Shown here: positions 1 through 11,238 of the stretch, piece by piece
Position numbering within the stretch: position 1 is the first letter of the stretch
Layout: every line of letters begins with the position of its first letter
From: Nemertoderma westbladi
Taxonomy: Eukaryota > Xenacoelomorpha > Nemertodermatida > Nemertodermatidae
Length of the DNA: 23,316 nucleotides
Assembly (NCBI GenBank): GCA_032718475.1
Contig: JAUCBJ010004410.1
Span: 1-23,316 of the forward strand
Direction: 5' to 3'
Notes under the pieces: generated by a model
What the model was told of the DNA's origin: nothing
Database searches by the model: none
The model's input: only the letters and a program-made list of their open reading frames with translations
Program-made: the position numbers and the translations under genes

Positions 1-3000
1 CGAGTTCTTTAAATGTATAAGGCCAATCTTTCCTGAAAGACTTCACCTGATCGGATTGGGCATGAAATACATTTCTAATAGGGAATCGATCTGCCAGGAA
101 ATTATGGAATGGTATTGGTCTACATTTGTCAATGTATTGTGTACATCCCATCCCACATACAACAGTTGGAAAACATTTATCATTCATCAACTTTGTAAAC
201 TTGGCTAGATCTAGTGCTTCCATTGTTTCATTGTATTCACGAAGTTCTTGAGTAAAGTCCATCATAATTGTTTTAGTGGGATGAATATCGATCTCATTGA
301 TAACATCTCTCCAGCTGTTCCTGAACTCATCTGCTAATAAGTTGAGAACATCCTGAGCTCTTAAACCTGTTATCTTATTCATTAGACCACTAAAGATAAA
401 GGATGGCCAGCCACATGACCATGGTGGATGCCGTTTATGAAGATTCTTTGATAAGTATATAGAACACTCCTTGCAGAGTACAAACTCATGTTCATGCTCA
501 CGAAGAAGGAAACCCCAGTCCCGGCTGGCAGTCTTCCTTGATATACGTAACTGCAATGGGTGTGCAGGAGTTCTAATACGCCTGCAGTTCTCACATACTA
601 CAGCATCCTCAAGAATTACCACCTCATCAAGATCTTCCATGTCATCATCATCACTGTCAGGAATAGCACAATCAGCCATCAATAATAATGCATCATCATC
701 CTCATCATCCAACTCTGGAATAATAAGCTCTCGGATAGTGTCATGCCGAAGAGCATCTTCATCCTCATCAAATCCACCCCATTCCATTGCATCATTACAC
801 TCATCTAAGGTAGGGTCAACAACTGAGTTTTGAGGTTCGCCTGGTTGTTGGAGTTGCGACTGAGGTTGTGGATGAGGTTGTGGATGAGGTAGGGGTTGAG
901 GTTGAACTAGAGGTGGGTCTCTAGAGCTCACTGAAGTATTTCTAGGTGGTAGTGGTATCGGGTGTGTTCTTGAAGGGGGTGGCATATCAGCAGAAGTAAC
1001 CCTTGGTATGAAAGCATAGTAGTGCTGCTCTTCATTGCTATGTGCAATCACAACCCTAGGTGTCCCCAGAACTCCAACTTCCATAATAAATCCTCTACCA
1101 CCCTCAGTAGTAAGCACCTCAAACAAACGCCCATATATTCGACCAAGGGCCTCCAGTACAATAGAGTTTCCAAAAACCCTACCACGTGATTGGGTCAATT
1201 GATTTACAAACTGGTGAAAGTATCTCGGTTCGAATGGGCCCGGGGCATATTTCGCAAAATATTCATCCCAGTTCTCTCTAAAATATCTTTGCGCTTTCTT
1301 CCTCATCATCAGAGGTGGGTCATTAAGAGATGTATCTGATCTTCTGATTGCATGGAACATGCAGTCACCATCCCCACGGACATCAACAAGATGTAGTTCT
1401 CTGTTCCTTGCTTCACTTTGAAACCAAAGTAGTGCATTGGTCTGTACAGCCCAGGAGTTAGAAGGCTGTGGTGAAGGTGGAGTGGGTAGTGGCGAGTGAT
1501 CTTCTTGAGATATTGAACTATCTATTATACCTGTTCTTGATTGGTTTGTTGGCACATCAACTGATCGAGATAGTGTGCCGATTGATGGTTGGGATGATAG
1601 CGAAACTTGTTCATCAGATGCCGAAGGATGGGTTGATTCTGTAGTAGGTATTACACAAGTTTCCTTTGCACCATGTGATGTATTGGGTGAAAGAAGGCCA
1701 CTTCCTGGAGTGGAAACTTGTGAAACTGAATCAATACCTAACCCTGATCTTGTAACAATGTTATATCGACCCATACACTCTACACTACAATATCTCTTCC
1801 TGTAGTAAGGGATCGGCTTGTTACATTCTCCACAAGTTCTTACGGGCCGTAGACTCTCCTGTAACCGTGTTGTTTGTATCTCTATATTAGAAGACATGTC
1901 ACTGACAGACTCCCAATCACTATTATCTGAATAATCTTTCTGAGTTGCCTGATACTTTTCTTTGCAAGTTCTACTGCAATATTTCCCTCCTACACGAATA
2001 GTTGCAGAGCAAGTCCTACAAGTTCCTGATTTCTGCGGCTGTAGATTAGTAACATAACAACCTCTACAAAGGTCCTTCCCCCTTCGTGTATTATTCATTT
2101 CACAATTCTTACACTTTGCAGCACTATCTGTTTTTCTACCATCTGGTACATCCTGCTGACTACTCCAGTCTATTAATCTCTGCTCATCCCAGTATTCTCC
2201 AGCAGATGACTCTGAACCACTTCCTCCCTTCCTACTAACATAATTCTTCTTGTTGTGTTTATCTCCACATTTCTGACAATACAAATAATCTCCTCTTTCG
2301 ATATGTCTCCTGCATATGGTGCAATAATTTCGTCGGCGACCACTGCTACGACTATGAGGTGATGTATTTGATGTCAGCTCTGGATCTGTAATCTTAGTTC
2401 TTCCAACAACCTTATCCCACTTGTCCGTGTTTATAGCTCCACTTGATGTTACATTGGTCCTTGACTCCGGCTGCGAGCTTTCCAATGAACATTCCAAACT
2501 CGACTGGTAGCTGTCAGACTTTCGAGGATTATGTTGAGAACTCTTTCGGCGTTTGAAATTACACTTCTTACAATATACAAATCTCTCACCAATAAAAATG
2601 TTGCAATCTATACACCGCTTTGTTTTCTTTCTCATCGAAGCACCTGTGGTGCTGCTGGTGGACTCCATCTCACTGTTATCTGATACAATAGGACGTAGTA
2701 TATCTTCCCTTCTAAGTCCTCTGTAGTATCCTTCATTTCTAGGGACTGGTGCAGCTACAGTTCTCTTCACTGTATTTCTTACATTTCCAACTGTGTGCCA
2801 TCCACCTTTATCAGTGACTGTCTTTCGCTCTTTCCTCTTCCCACTATATTCTGGTGTTGTACTTAAGTCACTCCCAGATCGAGAGTGGGAATAGGTCACG
2901 TGTCTTCTCTTCCCTCCAGTTTCAGCTTTATGGCTCATATGTCGGACACAAAATCCACAATAAAGTCCTGAACCCATAAAACATTTGTTGCACTGATGAC

Positions 3001-3793
3001 ATCTCCCATCTCGGTGTACACCCATTGCCACATTAACATCACCAGCTACTGACTCTCTATCCATCTCTCTCAAACATCGCCGACAATAATCTTCATTACC
3101 CTCCTTGGTGGTCATACAACATCGTCCACATCTTCTCTCTGGTTCTCTTTCCGAAACACTAACAGATTCGTTTCCAACCATTACATTATCCAATGGACGA
3201 TACTTCCGTTTCGGCACTCGGGACCATCTTCCTCTTTCGTGTTCCTCGACCTTTATACCTTCAATCACACTTTCCAACTCTGGCCATTCACTAATACCCG
3301 ACTCCAGGTCTGAGGTGTTCTGAGGTCCGCCTACTCCACCACCTTGTACCTGTAAATTCTTAATTTCATTATTAGTACCTACATCAACAATCGGCTCATG
3401 AATACTGCCTTCAATACCTAAATCAATACCACGAACACCCATATCATCACTCGTACCAAAACCAATATCCGCAATGTCTTCAACATTTTCACCATCACCG
3501 AGTTCCATATCATCCACACTCACATCCACACTCACATCCACACTCTCATTAACACTCCCTACAACATTCATAATATCACCACCAACATTCACATCACCAT
3601 AACACTTATCTTTACTATTTCCAAGATAAGTAGGAGAGTTCTTAACTGGGGTAGGGATAGCAGTAGATATAGTAGGTGGGCATGCAGATAGAGAAGCAGT
3701 AGAGCATGCTAAGGTAACAGAAAGACAAGGACAGACATCAAACTTTTTCTTACTGTAAAAACGATGACAATACGAACAACGGGCAGGACCCAT
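1..3793 (-). CDS. Large multi-zinc-module protein with OTU-type protease domain (partial, runs off left edge)
   Basis: One stop-free, intronless frame of 1264 complete codons; the C-terminus lies outside the window. The ATG at 3793 is the first after an in-frame TAA at 3923-3925. Eight cysteine modules of form C-x2-C...C-x1-3-C are visible: C6/C9/C21/C23, C222/C225/C237/C240, C265/C268/C279/C282, C394/C397/C408/C411, C491/C494/C506/C509, C561/C564/C576/C579, C592/C595/C606/C610 and C654/C657/C669/C673. They probably bind zinc. Residues about 797-930 look like an OTU cysteine protease (deubiquitinase-like): GDGDCMFHAI with D808 and C811, and H924 in QHYYAF. A Pro/Gln/His-rich linker (about 963-979), an acidic stretch (about 1009-1062) and a further cysteine domain (C1067/C1070/C1107/C1110) follow. 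OTU domains are known in animal Helitron/Helentron and some other transposon proteins, so I infer a mobile-element protein. The usual Helitron or transposase core is not seen in the part present. Substrate and family are unknown. Confidence 0.85.
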   Translation of the reverse strand, partial: MGPARCSYCHRFYSKKKFDVCPCLSVTLACSTASLSACPPTISTAIPTPVKNSPTYLGNSKDKCYGDVNVGGDIMNVVGSVNESVDVSVDVSVDDMELGDGENVEDIADIGFGTSDDMGVRGIDLGIEGSIHEPIVDVGTNNEIKNLQVQGGGVGGPQNTSDLESGISEWPELESVIEGIKVEEHERGRWSRVPKRKYRPLDNVMVGNESVSVSEREPERRCGRCCMTTKEGNEDYCRRCLREMDRESVAGDVNVAMGVHRDGRCHQCNKCFMGSGLYCGFCVRHMSHKAETGGKRRHVTYSHSRSGSDLSTTPEYSGKRKERKTVTDKGGWHTVGNVRNTVKRTVAAPVPRNEGYYRGLRREDILRPIVSDNSEMESTSSTTGASMRKKTKRCIDCNIFIGERFVYCKKCNFKRRKSSQHNPRKSDSYQSSLECSLESSQPESRTNVTSSGAINTDKWDKVVGRTKITDPELTSNTSPHSRSSGRRRNYCTICRRHIERGDYLYCQKCGDKHNKKNYVSRKGGSGSESSAGEYWDEQRLIDWSSQQDVPDGRKTDSAAKCKNCEMNNTRRGKDLCRGCYVTNLQPQKSGTCRTCSATIRVGGKYCSRTCKEKYQATQKDYSDNSDWESVSDMSSNIEIQTTRLQESLRPVRTCGECNKPIPYYRKRYCSVECMGRYNIVTRSGLGIDSVSQVSTPGSGLLSPNTSHGAKETCVIPTTESTHPSASDEQVSLSSQPSIGTLSRSVDVPTNQSRTGIIDSSISQEDHSPLPTPPSPQPSNSWAVQTNALLWFQSEARNRELHLVDVRGDGDCMFHAIRRSDTSLNDPPLMMRKKAQRYFRENWDEYFAKYAPGPFEPRYFHQFVNQLTQSRGRVFGNSIVLEALGRIYGRLFEVLTTEGGRGFIMEVGVLGTPRVVIAHSNEEQHYYAFIPRVTSADMPPPSRTHPIPLPPRNTSVSSRDPPLVQPQPLPHPQPHPQPQSQLQQPGEPQNSVVDPTLDECNDAMEWGGFDEDEDALRHDTIRELIIPELDDEDDDALLLMADCAIPDSDDDDMEDLDEVVILEDAVVCENCRRIRTPAHPLQLRISRKTASRDWGFLLREHEHEFVLCKECSIYLSKNLHKRHPPWSCGWPSFIFSGLMNKITGLRAQDVLNLLADEFRNSWRDVINEIDIHPTKTIMMDFTQELREYNETMEALDLAKFTKLMNDKCFPTVVCGMGCTQYIDKCRPIPFHNFLADRFPIRNVFHAQSDQVKSFRKDWPYTFKEL

Positions 3794-4359
3794 GTTAATA
3801 ATCACAAGTACAAACAAAAACACAAAAAGAAAACAACAAGAAATAAATAAAATGTAGATAAAAATAAATATAGTTAAAAATAAATGTAGATATAAAGATA
3901 TAAAGATATAACAGTCAAGGGATTAGTAACAAAATATTTTACAGATTATACTTATCTAACAACCCTGCTGTCGTTCGCTACAAAACTTAATTTGTAACCT
4001 GTTAAAAATTAAAATTTACCCAATAAAATTTAGATATAAGTAATTTAAAAGACATATTTATAGAATATAAAAATTACTTTACTGGAATATGCTTTCATTT
4101 AATATAATAATATGATATGAAATGAAATATGGCTGATGTATGTGTATAATTAAGAGCCAGATGGAATTATACTACCAACCAGTAGATAATGGGTGAATGT
4201 AAGAAATATACAAAATAAAAGAGGTAAACAATAGAAGAATATCATGGAAGAACTGAAGAAGACATGAAGAGGTATAACAAGCGCGACAACTACTAACGCA
4301 TAAACTGTCCTTGAAAAGCTTATTACCACCAATCTTACTACAAGAAAAATGTAGCTGAA
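3794..4359. other. AT-rich 5' flank of the OTU-domain ORF, no gene seen
   Basis: Low-complexity AT-rich DNA. Around 3835-3910 it carries degenerate repeats of an AAATAAATGTAGATA-like motif and of ATATAAAG. Any promoter of the minus-strand ORF should lie here, but I see no motif strong enough to call. Short minus-strand frames at 4150-4417 overlap the SINE-like sequence and have no recognisable product. Confidence 0.6.
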
Positions 4360-4425
4360 AGGGGATTGAACTCAGTACTAGGAGGTTCCAAGACCAACGC
4401 TCTAAAAACTTAGCCACTACGCCCT
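4360..4425 (-). repeat. tRNA-derived SINE head (degenerate)
   Basis: Read on the minus strand, the sequence has a tRNA-like order: an A-box-like TAGTGGCTAAG (4409-4419) and, about 35 nt downstream, a B-box-like GAGTTCAATCC (4363-4373). The cloverleaf is poor, so this is a pol III SINE promoter relic rather than a working tRNA. The element body probably continues leftward towards about 4150, but its end is not defined. Confidence 0.6.
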
Positions 4426-5220
4426 ATGAATGAACCCTATAAAACCTAGTATGGTGCCTTACAAAAAGTTTAACAATAACAATGGAGTGAATACTAGAGG
4501 TCTCGCTATGCGGACCTAAAAAAATGTTGGTTTATAACAACAGTATGAAAGAGTTAAATGAGGCGAACAGAAAATAAATGATGATTAGATGAAAATACAC
4601 TAAAATATTATACAACTAAAATTTCTCTAAAATATTACATTGTAATGCAATGGCATCAATCCTAAAACAAATCTCTGTTAATCAAAACAAAATCTACCCT
4701 CAAATAGAAACGCACCAAATTTATTTCGCATTACAAATAATTATTTGTCACCAAAATTTTCCTTCACTAAAAATAATTATTCTATCACTAAAAATCATTA
4801 TTCTCCACTATTAATAAATTGATTTCCACTAAAAATTATTATGTTGGAAAGGAAAAATAAAGTAATTTTCAACAATATACCATTGACTTGATCTTTCCTC
4901 TACCACAGATCTGTTTTTAAGAATGTTGCTGAGTGACAGCTGTTTTTTTTACTATAAGATAGTGTCCCTTAATGCAAAATATCCCAGTCATTACAAACTT
5001 AAGTCAACCAATAAATCTATCCTATGTCCTTAGTTAGACCGTTCAAAAAATTAATTAGTAATACATAACCATTAAGCAGCAATACAATATACAATTAATT
5101 GCATTGCAAGATATACTGAATATAGTTAGTAAAATTAATTAACTAAGTACTGTCTGTATCTAACAAGAAAACGAAACGAAAAGCTTAAACTTTTTACAAC
5201 AAAACAAACAACCGTGATCG
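4426..5220. other. AT-rich intergenic DNA, no gene seen
   Basis: No credible coding frame. Between about 4735 and 4845 there are four or five degenerate copies of a CACTAAAAATAATTATT-like motif, the remains of a short tandem repeat. The rest is unstructured AT-rich sequence. Confidence 0.6.
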
Positions 5221-5455
5221 GGGATTGAACCCAAGATTTTTATATCTAAAGTCATGCTCTATACGGAGTATATTGAAATTTTAGATAAATCATAATAACA
5301 ACAATAATAATAAATAATTACGTTCTTTTGGAGTCATAATGGCGCTAAATGACAGCAAAAACCAAATGTGTGTTTAGTGGAATTCATAAATTAAATTTAT
5401 TTAATTTAAAAAATAAAGGGAAAGGAGCAGGTTATAGTGGTTGTGTTTTCTAGCC
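5221..5455 (-). repeat. 235-bp direct repeat, copy 1, with tRNA-Lys-like head
   Basis: Nearly identical to 6261-6494. On the minus strand the right-hand orientation begins with a tRNA-like stretch: a degenerate A-box region and TAGAGCATG (about 5250-5270), then GGGTTCAATCCC (5221-5232), which matches a B box. The pattern resembles the middle of a lysine tRNA, suggesting a SINE origin. The strand given follows that tRNA-like part. In this copy unrelated sequence follows at 5456, whereas in copy 2 the minisatellite follows. Confidence 0.8.
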
Positions 5456-5499
5456 AAAACAATACACGAGACTTTAGTTACCTTGCGTTCAATTAGTGC

Positions 5500-6252
5500 T
5501 GAAAATCATAATTTTCACTTGTGGTTGGATCAAAATAGTGATGTTCTAGAATAATTTAATTAACGTGCAATAAACTTTAATTCAGTGGGAAATGAATCAA
5601 ATTGGCGTAGTAGTAAGTTATGTGCCCATACCTCTGACGTAATCATATTGAAAAATGTTTTAAGACTAAAAGGGACCAGCTTACACCATGCCCGGAATAT
5701 TGTGTCATAAATCAGTGACATTTTGAACAAATTTTTAAAAGCGTTTGAAAAAGGTGTCTTAGTCAATATTGGCCCAGTTCCACGTCAGTTGTTTTTATAT
5801 AATATAGTGATTTGTTAACTGTTAGAAAGCTGGTCATTTTAGGAGTCGAAATATGTAGTACATTCTGAATTTCATCGAAAAATAGCTGAGATATGGGCGT
5901 TGAAATGTTGCATGGTTTTTTATCTATGCGGCGAGGCTATTTTATTCTATTAAATAAATAAACCATATTCTGGAACATTTGAATAGCCATGTACTGGTAT
6001 TACTATAGAGATAATGCATAGCTGTCCAGCCACTAATGAGATAAATAAAATGTTCTAGAACATGATGCAGTTTTTAAATAGAATAAATGGATTACAGCAG
6101 AAGCAAATATATGTGGAATATTTGAATGCACGTATCTCAGCTATTTTCCAACCAAATTCAAATAATTTTACATATTTGGAATCCTTGCACCACTTAGCTT
6201 TCCATCAGTACAGACAAGTCACTACATGGTTGAAGAAAACTGCGATGTAATT
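5500..6252. mobile_element. Fold-back/MITE-like element, copy A
   Basis: Most of its length matches 16015-16790. It holds long imperfect inverted arms: about 5815-5910 pairs with the reverse complement of about 6120-6225. The pairing is easiest to see where AAAATAGCTGAGATA in the left arm is mirrored by TATCTCAGCTATTTT in the right. The short palindrome ATGTTCTAGAACAT lies in the centre (6051-6064). No transposase is encoded; the 62-codon frame at 6062-6250 is an accident of the right arm. The element sits between the two 235-bp direct repeats. Ends are approximate and target-site duplications were not resolved. Confidence 0.7.
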
Positions 6253-6260
6253 GGTGCTCT

Positions 6261-6494
6261 GGGATTGACCCAAGATTTTTATATCTAAAGTCATGCTCTA
6301 TACGGAGTATATTGAAATTTTAGATAAATCATAATAACAACAATAATAATAAATAATTACGTTCTTTTGGAGTCATAATGGCGCTAAATGGCAGCAAAAA
6401 ACAAATTTGTGTTTAATGGGTTTCAAAAAATAATTTTATTTAATTTAAAAAATTAAGGGAAAGGAGCAGGTTATAGTGGTTGTGTTTTCTAACC
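6261..6494 (-). repeat. 235-bp direct repeat, copy 2, abutting the minisatellite
   Basis: Second copy of 5221-5455, with a one-base loss in the tRNA-like B box (GGGATTGACCC on the plus strand) and a few substitutions. Its right end, TGTGTTTTCTAACC at 6481-6494, is directly followed by the first 27-bp unit. That junction marks the left border of the array. Confidence 0.85.
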
Positions 6495-8832
6495 AGTTGT
6501 TGGAACTGGGGAAGGTGAAATGGTTGCTTGAACTGGGGAAGGTGGAATGGTTGCTTGAACTGGGGAAGGTGGAGGGGTTGTTGGAACTGGGGAAGGTGGA
6601 ATGGTTGTTGGGCCTGGAGAAGGTGGAATGGTTGTTGGTACTGGGGAAAGTGGAATGGTTGTTGGAACTGGGGAAGGTGGAGTGGTTTTTGGGACTGGAG
6701 ACGGCGGAATGGTTGTTGGAACTGGGGAAGGTGGAATGGTTGCTTGAACTGGGGAAGGTGGAGTGGTTGTTGGAACTGGGGAAGGTGGAATGGTTGTTGA
6801 GACTGGAGAAGGTGGAGTTGTTGTTGGAACTGGGGAAGGTGGAATGGTTGCTGGAACTGGGGAAGGTGGAATGGTTGTTGTGACTGGAGAAGGTGGAATT
6901 GTTGTTGGTACTGGGGAAAGTGGAATGGTTGTTGGAACTGGGGAAGGTGGAGTGGTTTTTGGGACTGGAGACGGCGGAATGGTTGTTGGAACTGGGGAAG
7001 GTGGAATGGTTGCTTGAACTGGGGAAGGTGGAGTGGTTGTTGGAACTGGGGAAAGTGGAATGGTTGTTGGGACTGGAGAAGGTGGAATGGTTGTTGGAAC
7101 TGGGAAAGGTGGAATGGTTGCTGGAACTGGGGAAGGTGGAATGGTTGTTGTGACTGGAGAAGGTGGAATTGTTGTTGGAACTGGGGAAGGTGGAGTGGTT
7201 GTTGGAACTGGAGAAGGTGGAATGGTTGTTGGAACTGGGGAAGGTGGAATGGTTGTTAGAGCTGGGGAAGGTGGAGTGGTTGCTTGAACTGGGGAAGGTG
7301 GAGTGGTTGTTGGAACTGGGGAAGGTGGAATGGTTGTTGGGACTGGAGAAGGTGGATTGGTTGTTGGAACTGGGGAAGGTGGAATGGTTGTTGGAACAGG
7401 GGAAGGTGGAATGGTTGTTGGGACTGGTGAAGGTGGAATGGTTGCAGGAACTGGGGAAGGTGGAACGGTTGTTGGAACTGGGGAAAATGGAGATGTGGTT
7501 GGAACTGGGAAAGGTGGAGATGTGGTTGGAACTGGGGAAGGTGAAATGGTTGCTGGAACTGGGGAAGGTGGAACGGTTGTTGGAACTGGGGAAGGTGGAG
7601 ATGTGGTTGGAACTGGGGAAGGTGGAGATGTGGTTGGAATTGGGGAAGGTGGAATGGTTGCTGGAACTGGGGAAGGTGGAACGGTTGTTGGAACTGGGGA
7701 AGGTGGAGATGTGGTTGGAACTGGGGAAGGTGGAATGGTTGTTGGGACTATAGAAGGTGGAATGGTTGTTGGAACTGGGGAAGGTGGAATGGTTGTTGGA
7801 ACTGGGGAAGGTGGAATGGTTGTTGGGACTGGAGAAGGTGGAATGGTTGTTGGAACTGGGGAAGGTGGAATGGTTGTTGAAACTGGGGAAGGTGGAATGG
7901 TTGTTGGAACTGGGGAAGGTGGAGTGGTTGTTGGATCTGGGGAAGGTGGAATGGTTGTTGGAACTGGGGAAGATGGAATGGTTGTTGGAACTGGGGAAGG
8001 TGGAATGGTTGTTGGAACTGGGGAAGGTGGAATGGTTGTTGGAACTGGGGAAGGTGGAATGGTTGTTGGGACTGGAGAAGGTGGAATTGTTGTTGGAACT
8101 GGGGAAGTTGGAGTGGTTGTTGGAACTGGGAAAGGTGAAGTGGTTGCTTGAACTGGGGAAGGTGAAATGGTTGTTGGAACTGGGGAAGGTGGAATGGTTG
8201 TTGGAACTGGGGAAGATGGATTGGTTGTTGGAACTGGGGAAGGTGGAATGGTTGCTGGAACTGGGAAAGGTGAAGTGGTTGCTTGAACTGGGGAAGGTGA
8301 AATGGTTGTTGGAACTGGGGAAGGTGGAATGGTTGTTGGAACTGGGGAAGATGGATTGGTTGTTGGGACTGGAAAAGGTGGAGTGGTTGTTGGAACTGGG
8401 GAAGGTGGAATGGTTGTTGGAACTGGGGATGGTGGAATGGTTGCTGGAACTGGGGAAGGTGGAACGGTTGTTGGAACTGGGGAAGGTGGAATGGTTGCTG
8501 GAACTGGGGAAGGTGGACTGGTTGTTGGAACTAGGGAAGGTGTAATGGTTGCTGGAACTGGGGAAGGTGGAATGGTTGTTGGTACTGGAGAAGGTGGAAT
8601 GGTTGTTGGAACTGGGGAAGGTGGAATGGTAGTTGGAACTGGGGAAGGTGGAATGGTTGTTGAAACTGGGGAAGGTGGAATGGTTGTTGGAACTGGGGAA
8701 GGTGGAACGGTTGTTGGAACTGGGGAAGGTGGAATGGTTGTTGGGACTGGAGAAGGTGGAATGGTTGTTGGAACTGGGGAAGGTGGAGTGGTTGTTGGAA
8801 CTGGGGAAGGTGGAACGGTTGTTGGAACTGGA

Positions 8833-10020
8833 GAAGGTGGAATGGTTGTTGGAACTGGGGAAGATGGAGTGGTTGTTGGGACTGGAGAAGGTGGAGTGGT
8901 TGTTGGAACTGGGGAAGGTGGAATGGTTGTTGGAACTGGGGAAGGTGGAATGGTTGCTGGAACTGGGGAAGGTGGAACGGTTGTTGGAACTGGGGAAGGT
9001 GGAATGGTTGCTGGAACTGGGGAAGGTAGAATGGTTGTTGGAACTAGGGAAGGTGGAATGGTTGCTGGAACTGGGGAAGGTGGAACGGTTGTTGGAACTG
9101 GGGAAGGTGGAGATGTGGTTGGAACTGGGGAAGGTGGAGATGTGGTTGGAATTGGGGAAGGTGGAATGGTTGCTGGAACTGGGGAAGGTGGAACGGTTGT
9201 TGGAACTGGGGAAGGTGGAGATGTGGTTGGAACTGGGGAAGGTGGAGATGTGGTTGGAACTGGGGAAGGTGGAGCGGTTGTTGTAACTGGGGAAGGTGGA
9301 GATGTGCTTGGAACTGGGGAAGGTGGAGATGTGGTTGGAACTGGGGAAGGTGGAATGGTTGTTGGAACTGGGGAAGGTGGAATGGTTGCTGGAACTGGGG
9401 AAGGTGGAACGGTTGTTGGAACTGGGGAAGGTGGAGATGTGGTTGGAACTGGGGAAGGTGGATATGTGGTTGGAACTGGGGATGGTGGAATGGTTGTTGG
9501 GACTGGAGAAGGTGGAATGGTTGTTGGAACTGGGGAAGGTGGAATGGTTGTTGGAACTGGGGAAGGTGGAATGGTTGTTGGAACTAGGGAAGGTGGAATG
9601 GTTGTTGGAACTGGGGAAGGTGGAATGGTTGTTGGAACTGGGGAAGGTGGAATGGTTGTTGGGACTGGAGAAGGTGGAATGGTTGTTGGAACTGGGGAAG
9701 GTGGAGTGGTTGTTGGAACTGGGGAAGGTGGAACGGTTGTTGGAACTGGAGAAGGTGGAATGGTTGTTGGAACTGGGGAAGGTGGAATGGTTGTTGGAAC
9801 TAGGGAAGGTGGAATGGTTGTTAGGACTGGAGAAGGTGGAATTGTTGTTGGAACTGGGGAAGGTGGAGTGGTTGTTGGAACTGGGAAAAGTGAAGTGGTT
9901 GCTTGAACTGGGGAAGGTGGAATGGTTGTTGGAACTGAGGAAGGTGAAATGGTTGTTGGAACTGGGGAAGATGGAGTGGTTGTTGGGACTGGAGAAGGTG
10001 GAGTGGTTGTTGGAACTGGG
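8833..10020 (+). repeat. Higher-order repeat block, copy 1 (44 units, 1188 bp)
   Basis: Sequence from 8833 to 10050 matches the sequence 1188 bp downstream with two differences that I could find: T versus A at the GGTTGTTGG/GGTTGATGG site (copy 2 near 10388), and G versus C in ACTGGGGAAG/ACTGGCGAAG (copy 2 near 11045). The block holds a distinctive order of unit variants (ACGG, GATGTGG, GATATGTGG, GATGTGC and ACTAGGG units), so the match is not just general array similarity. Confidence 0.9.
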
Positions 10021-11238
10021 GAAGGTGGAATGGTTGTTGGAACTGGGGAAGATGGAGTGGTTGTTGGGACTGGAGAAGGTGGAGTGGTTGTTGGAACTGG
10101 GGAAGGTGGAATGGTTGTTGGAACTGGGGAAGGTGGAATGGTTGCTGGAACTGGGGAAGGTGGAACGGTTGTTGGAACTGGGGAAGGTGGAATGGTTGCT
10201 GGAACTGGGGAAGGTAGAATGGTTGTTGGAACTAGGGAAGGTGGAATGGTTGCTGGAACTGGGGAAGGTGGAACGGTTGTTGGAACTGGGGAAGGTGGAG
10301 ATGTGGTTGGAACTGGGGAAGGTGGAGATGTGGTTGGAATTGGGGAAGGTGGAATGGTTGCTGGAACTGGGGAAGGTGGAACGGTTGATGGAACTGGGGA
10401 AGGTGGAGATGTGGTTGGAACTGGGGAAGGTGGAGATGTGGTTGGAACTGGGGAAGGTGGAGCGGTTGTTGTAACTGGGGAAGGTGGAGATGTGCTTGGA
10501 ACTGGGGAAGGTGGAGATGTGGTTGGAACTGGGGAAGGTGGAATGGTTGTTGGAACTGGGGAAGGTGGAATGGTTGCTGGAACTGGGGAAGGTGGAACGG
10601 TTGTTGGAACTGGGGAAGGTGGAGATGTGGTTGGAACTGGGGAAGGTGGATATGTGGTTGGAACTGGGGATGGTGGAATGGTTGTTGGGACTGGAGAAGG
10701 TGGAATGGTTGTTGGAACTGGGGAAGGTGGAATGGTTGTTGGAACTGGGGAAGGTGGAATGGTTGTTGGAACTAGGGAAGGTGGAATGGTTGTTGGAACT
10801 GGGGAAGGTGGAATGGTTGTTGGAACTGGGGAAGGTGGAATGGTTGTTGGGACTGGAGAAGGTGGAATGGTTGTTGGAACTGGGGAAGGTGGAGTGGTTG
10901 TTGGAACTGGGGAAGGTGGAACGGTTGTTGGAACTGGAGAAGGTGGAATGGTTGTTGGAACTGGGGAAGGTGGAATGGTTGTTGGAACTAGGGAAGGTGG
11001 AATGGTTGTTAGGACTGGAGAAGGTGGAATTGTTGTTGGAACTGGCGAAGGTGGAGTGGTTGTTGGAACTGGGAAAAGTGAAGTGGTTGCTTGAACTGGG
11101 GAAGGTGGAATGGTTGTTGGAACTGAGGAAGGTGAAATGGTTGTTGGAACTGGGGAAGATGGAGTGGTTGTTGGGACTGGAGAAGGTGGAGTGGTTGTTG
11201 GAACTGGGGAAGGTGGAATGGTTGTTGGAACTGGGGAA
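10021..11238 (+). repeat. Higher-order repeat block, copy 2
   Basis: Tandem copy of the preceding 1188-bp block. A third, partial copy begins near 11215: the ATGGTTGCT/ACGGTTGTT/GGTAGAATGG run at 11248 repeats that at 10141 with an offset of 1107 bp (41 units), three units shorter. This fits unequal exchange within the array. Confidence 0.9.

Noticed and set aside
471-833. Plus-strand Ser-rich frame of 120 codons
   Set aside because: It lies antisense to the acidic Asp/Glu-coding stretch of the minus-strand OTU-domain ORF. The Ser run is the complement of GAT/GAG codons.
1575-3323. Plus-strand frames at 1575-1805 and 3105-3323
   Set aside because: Antisense to the long minus-strand ORF, with no recognisable domain.
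5221-5290. Functional tRNA-Lys gene
   Set aside because: The A-box half and the anticodon arm are degenerate and the acceptor stem does not pair. It is part of a repeated element.
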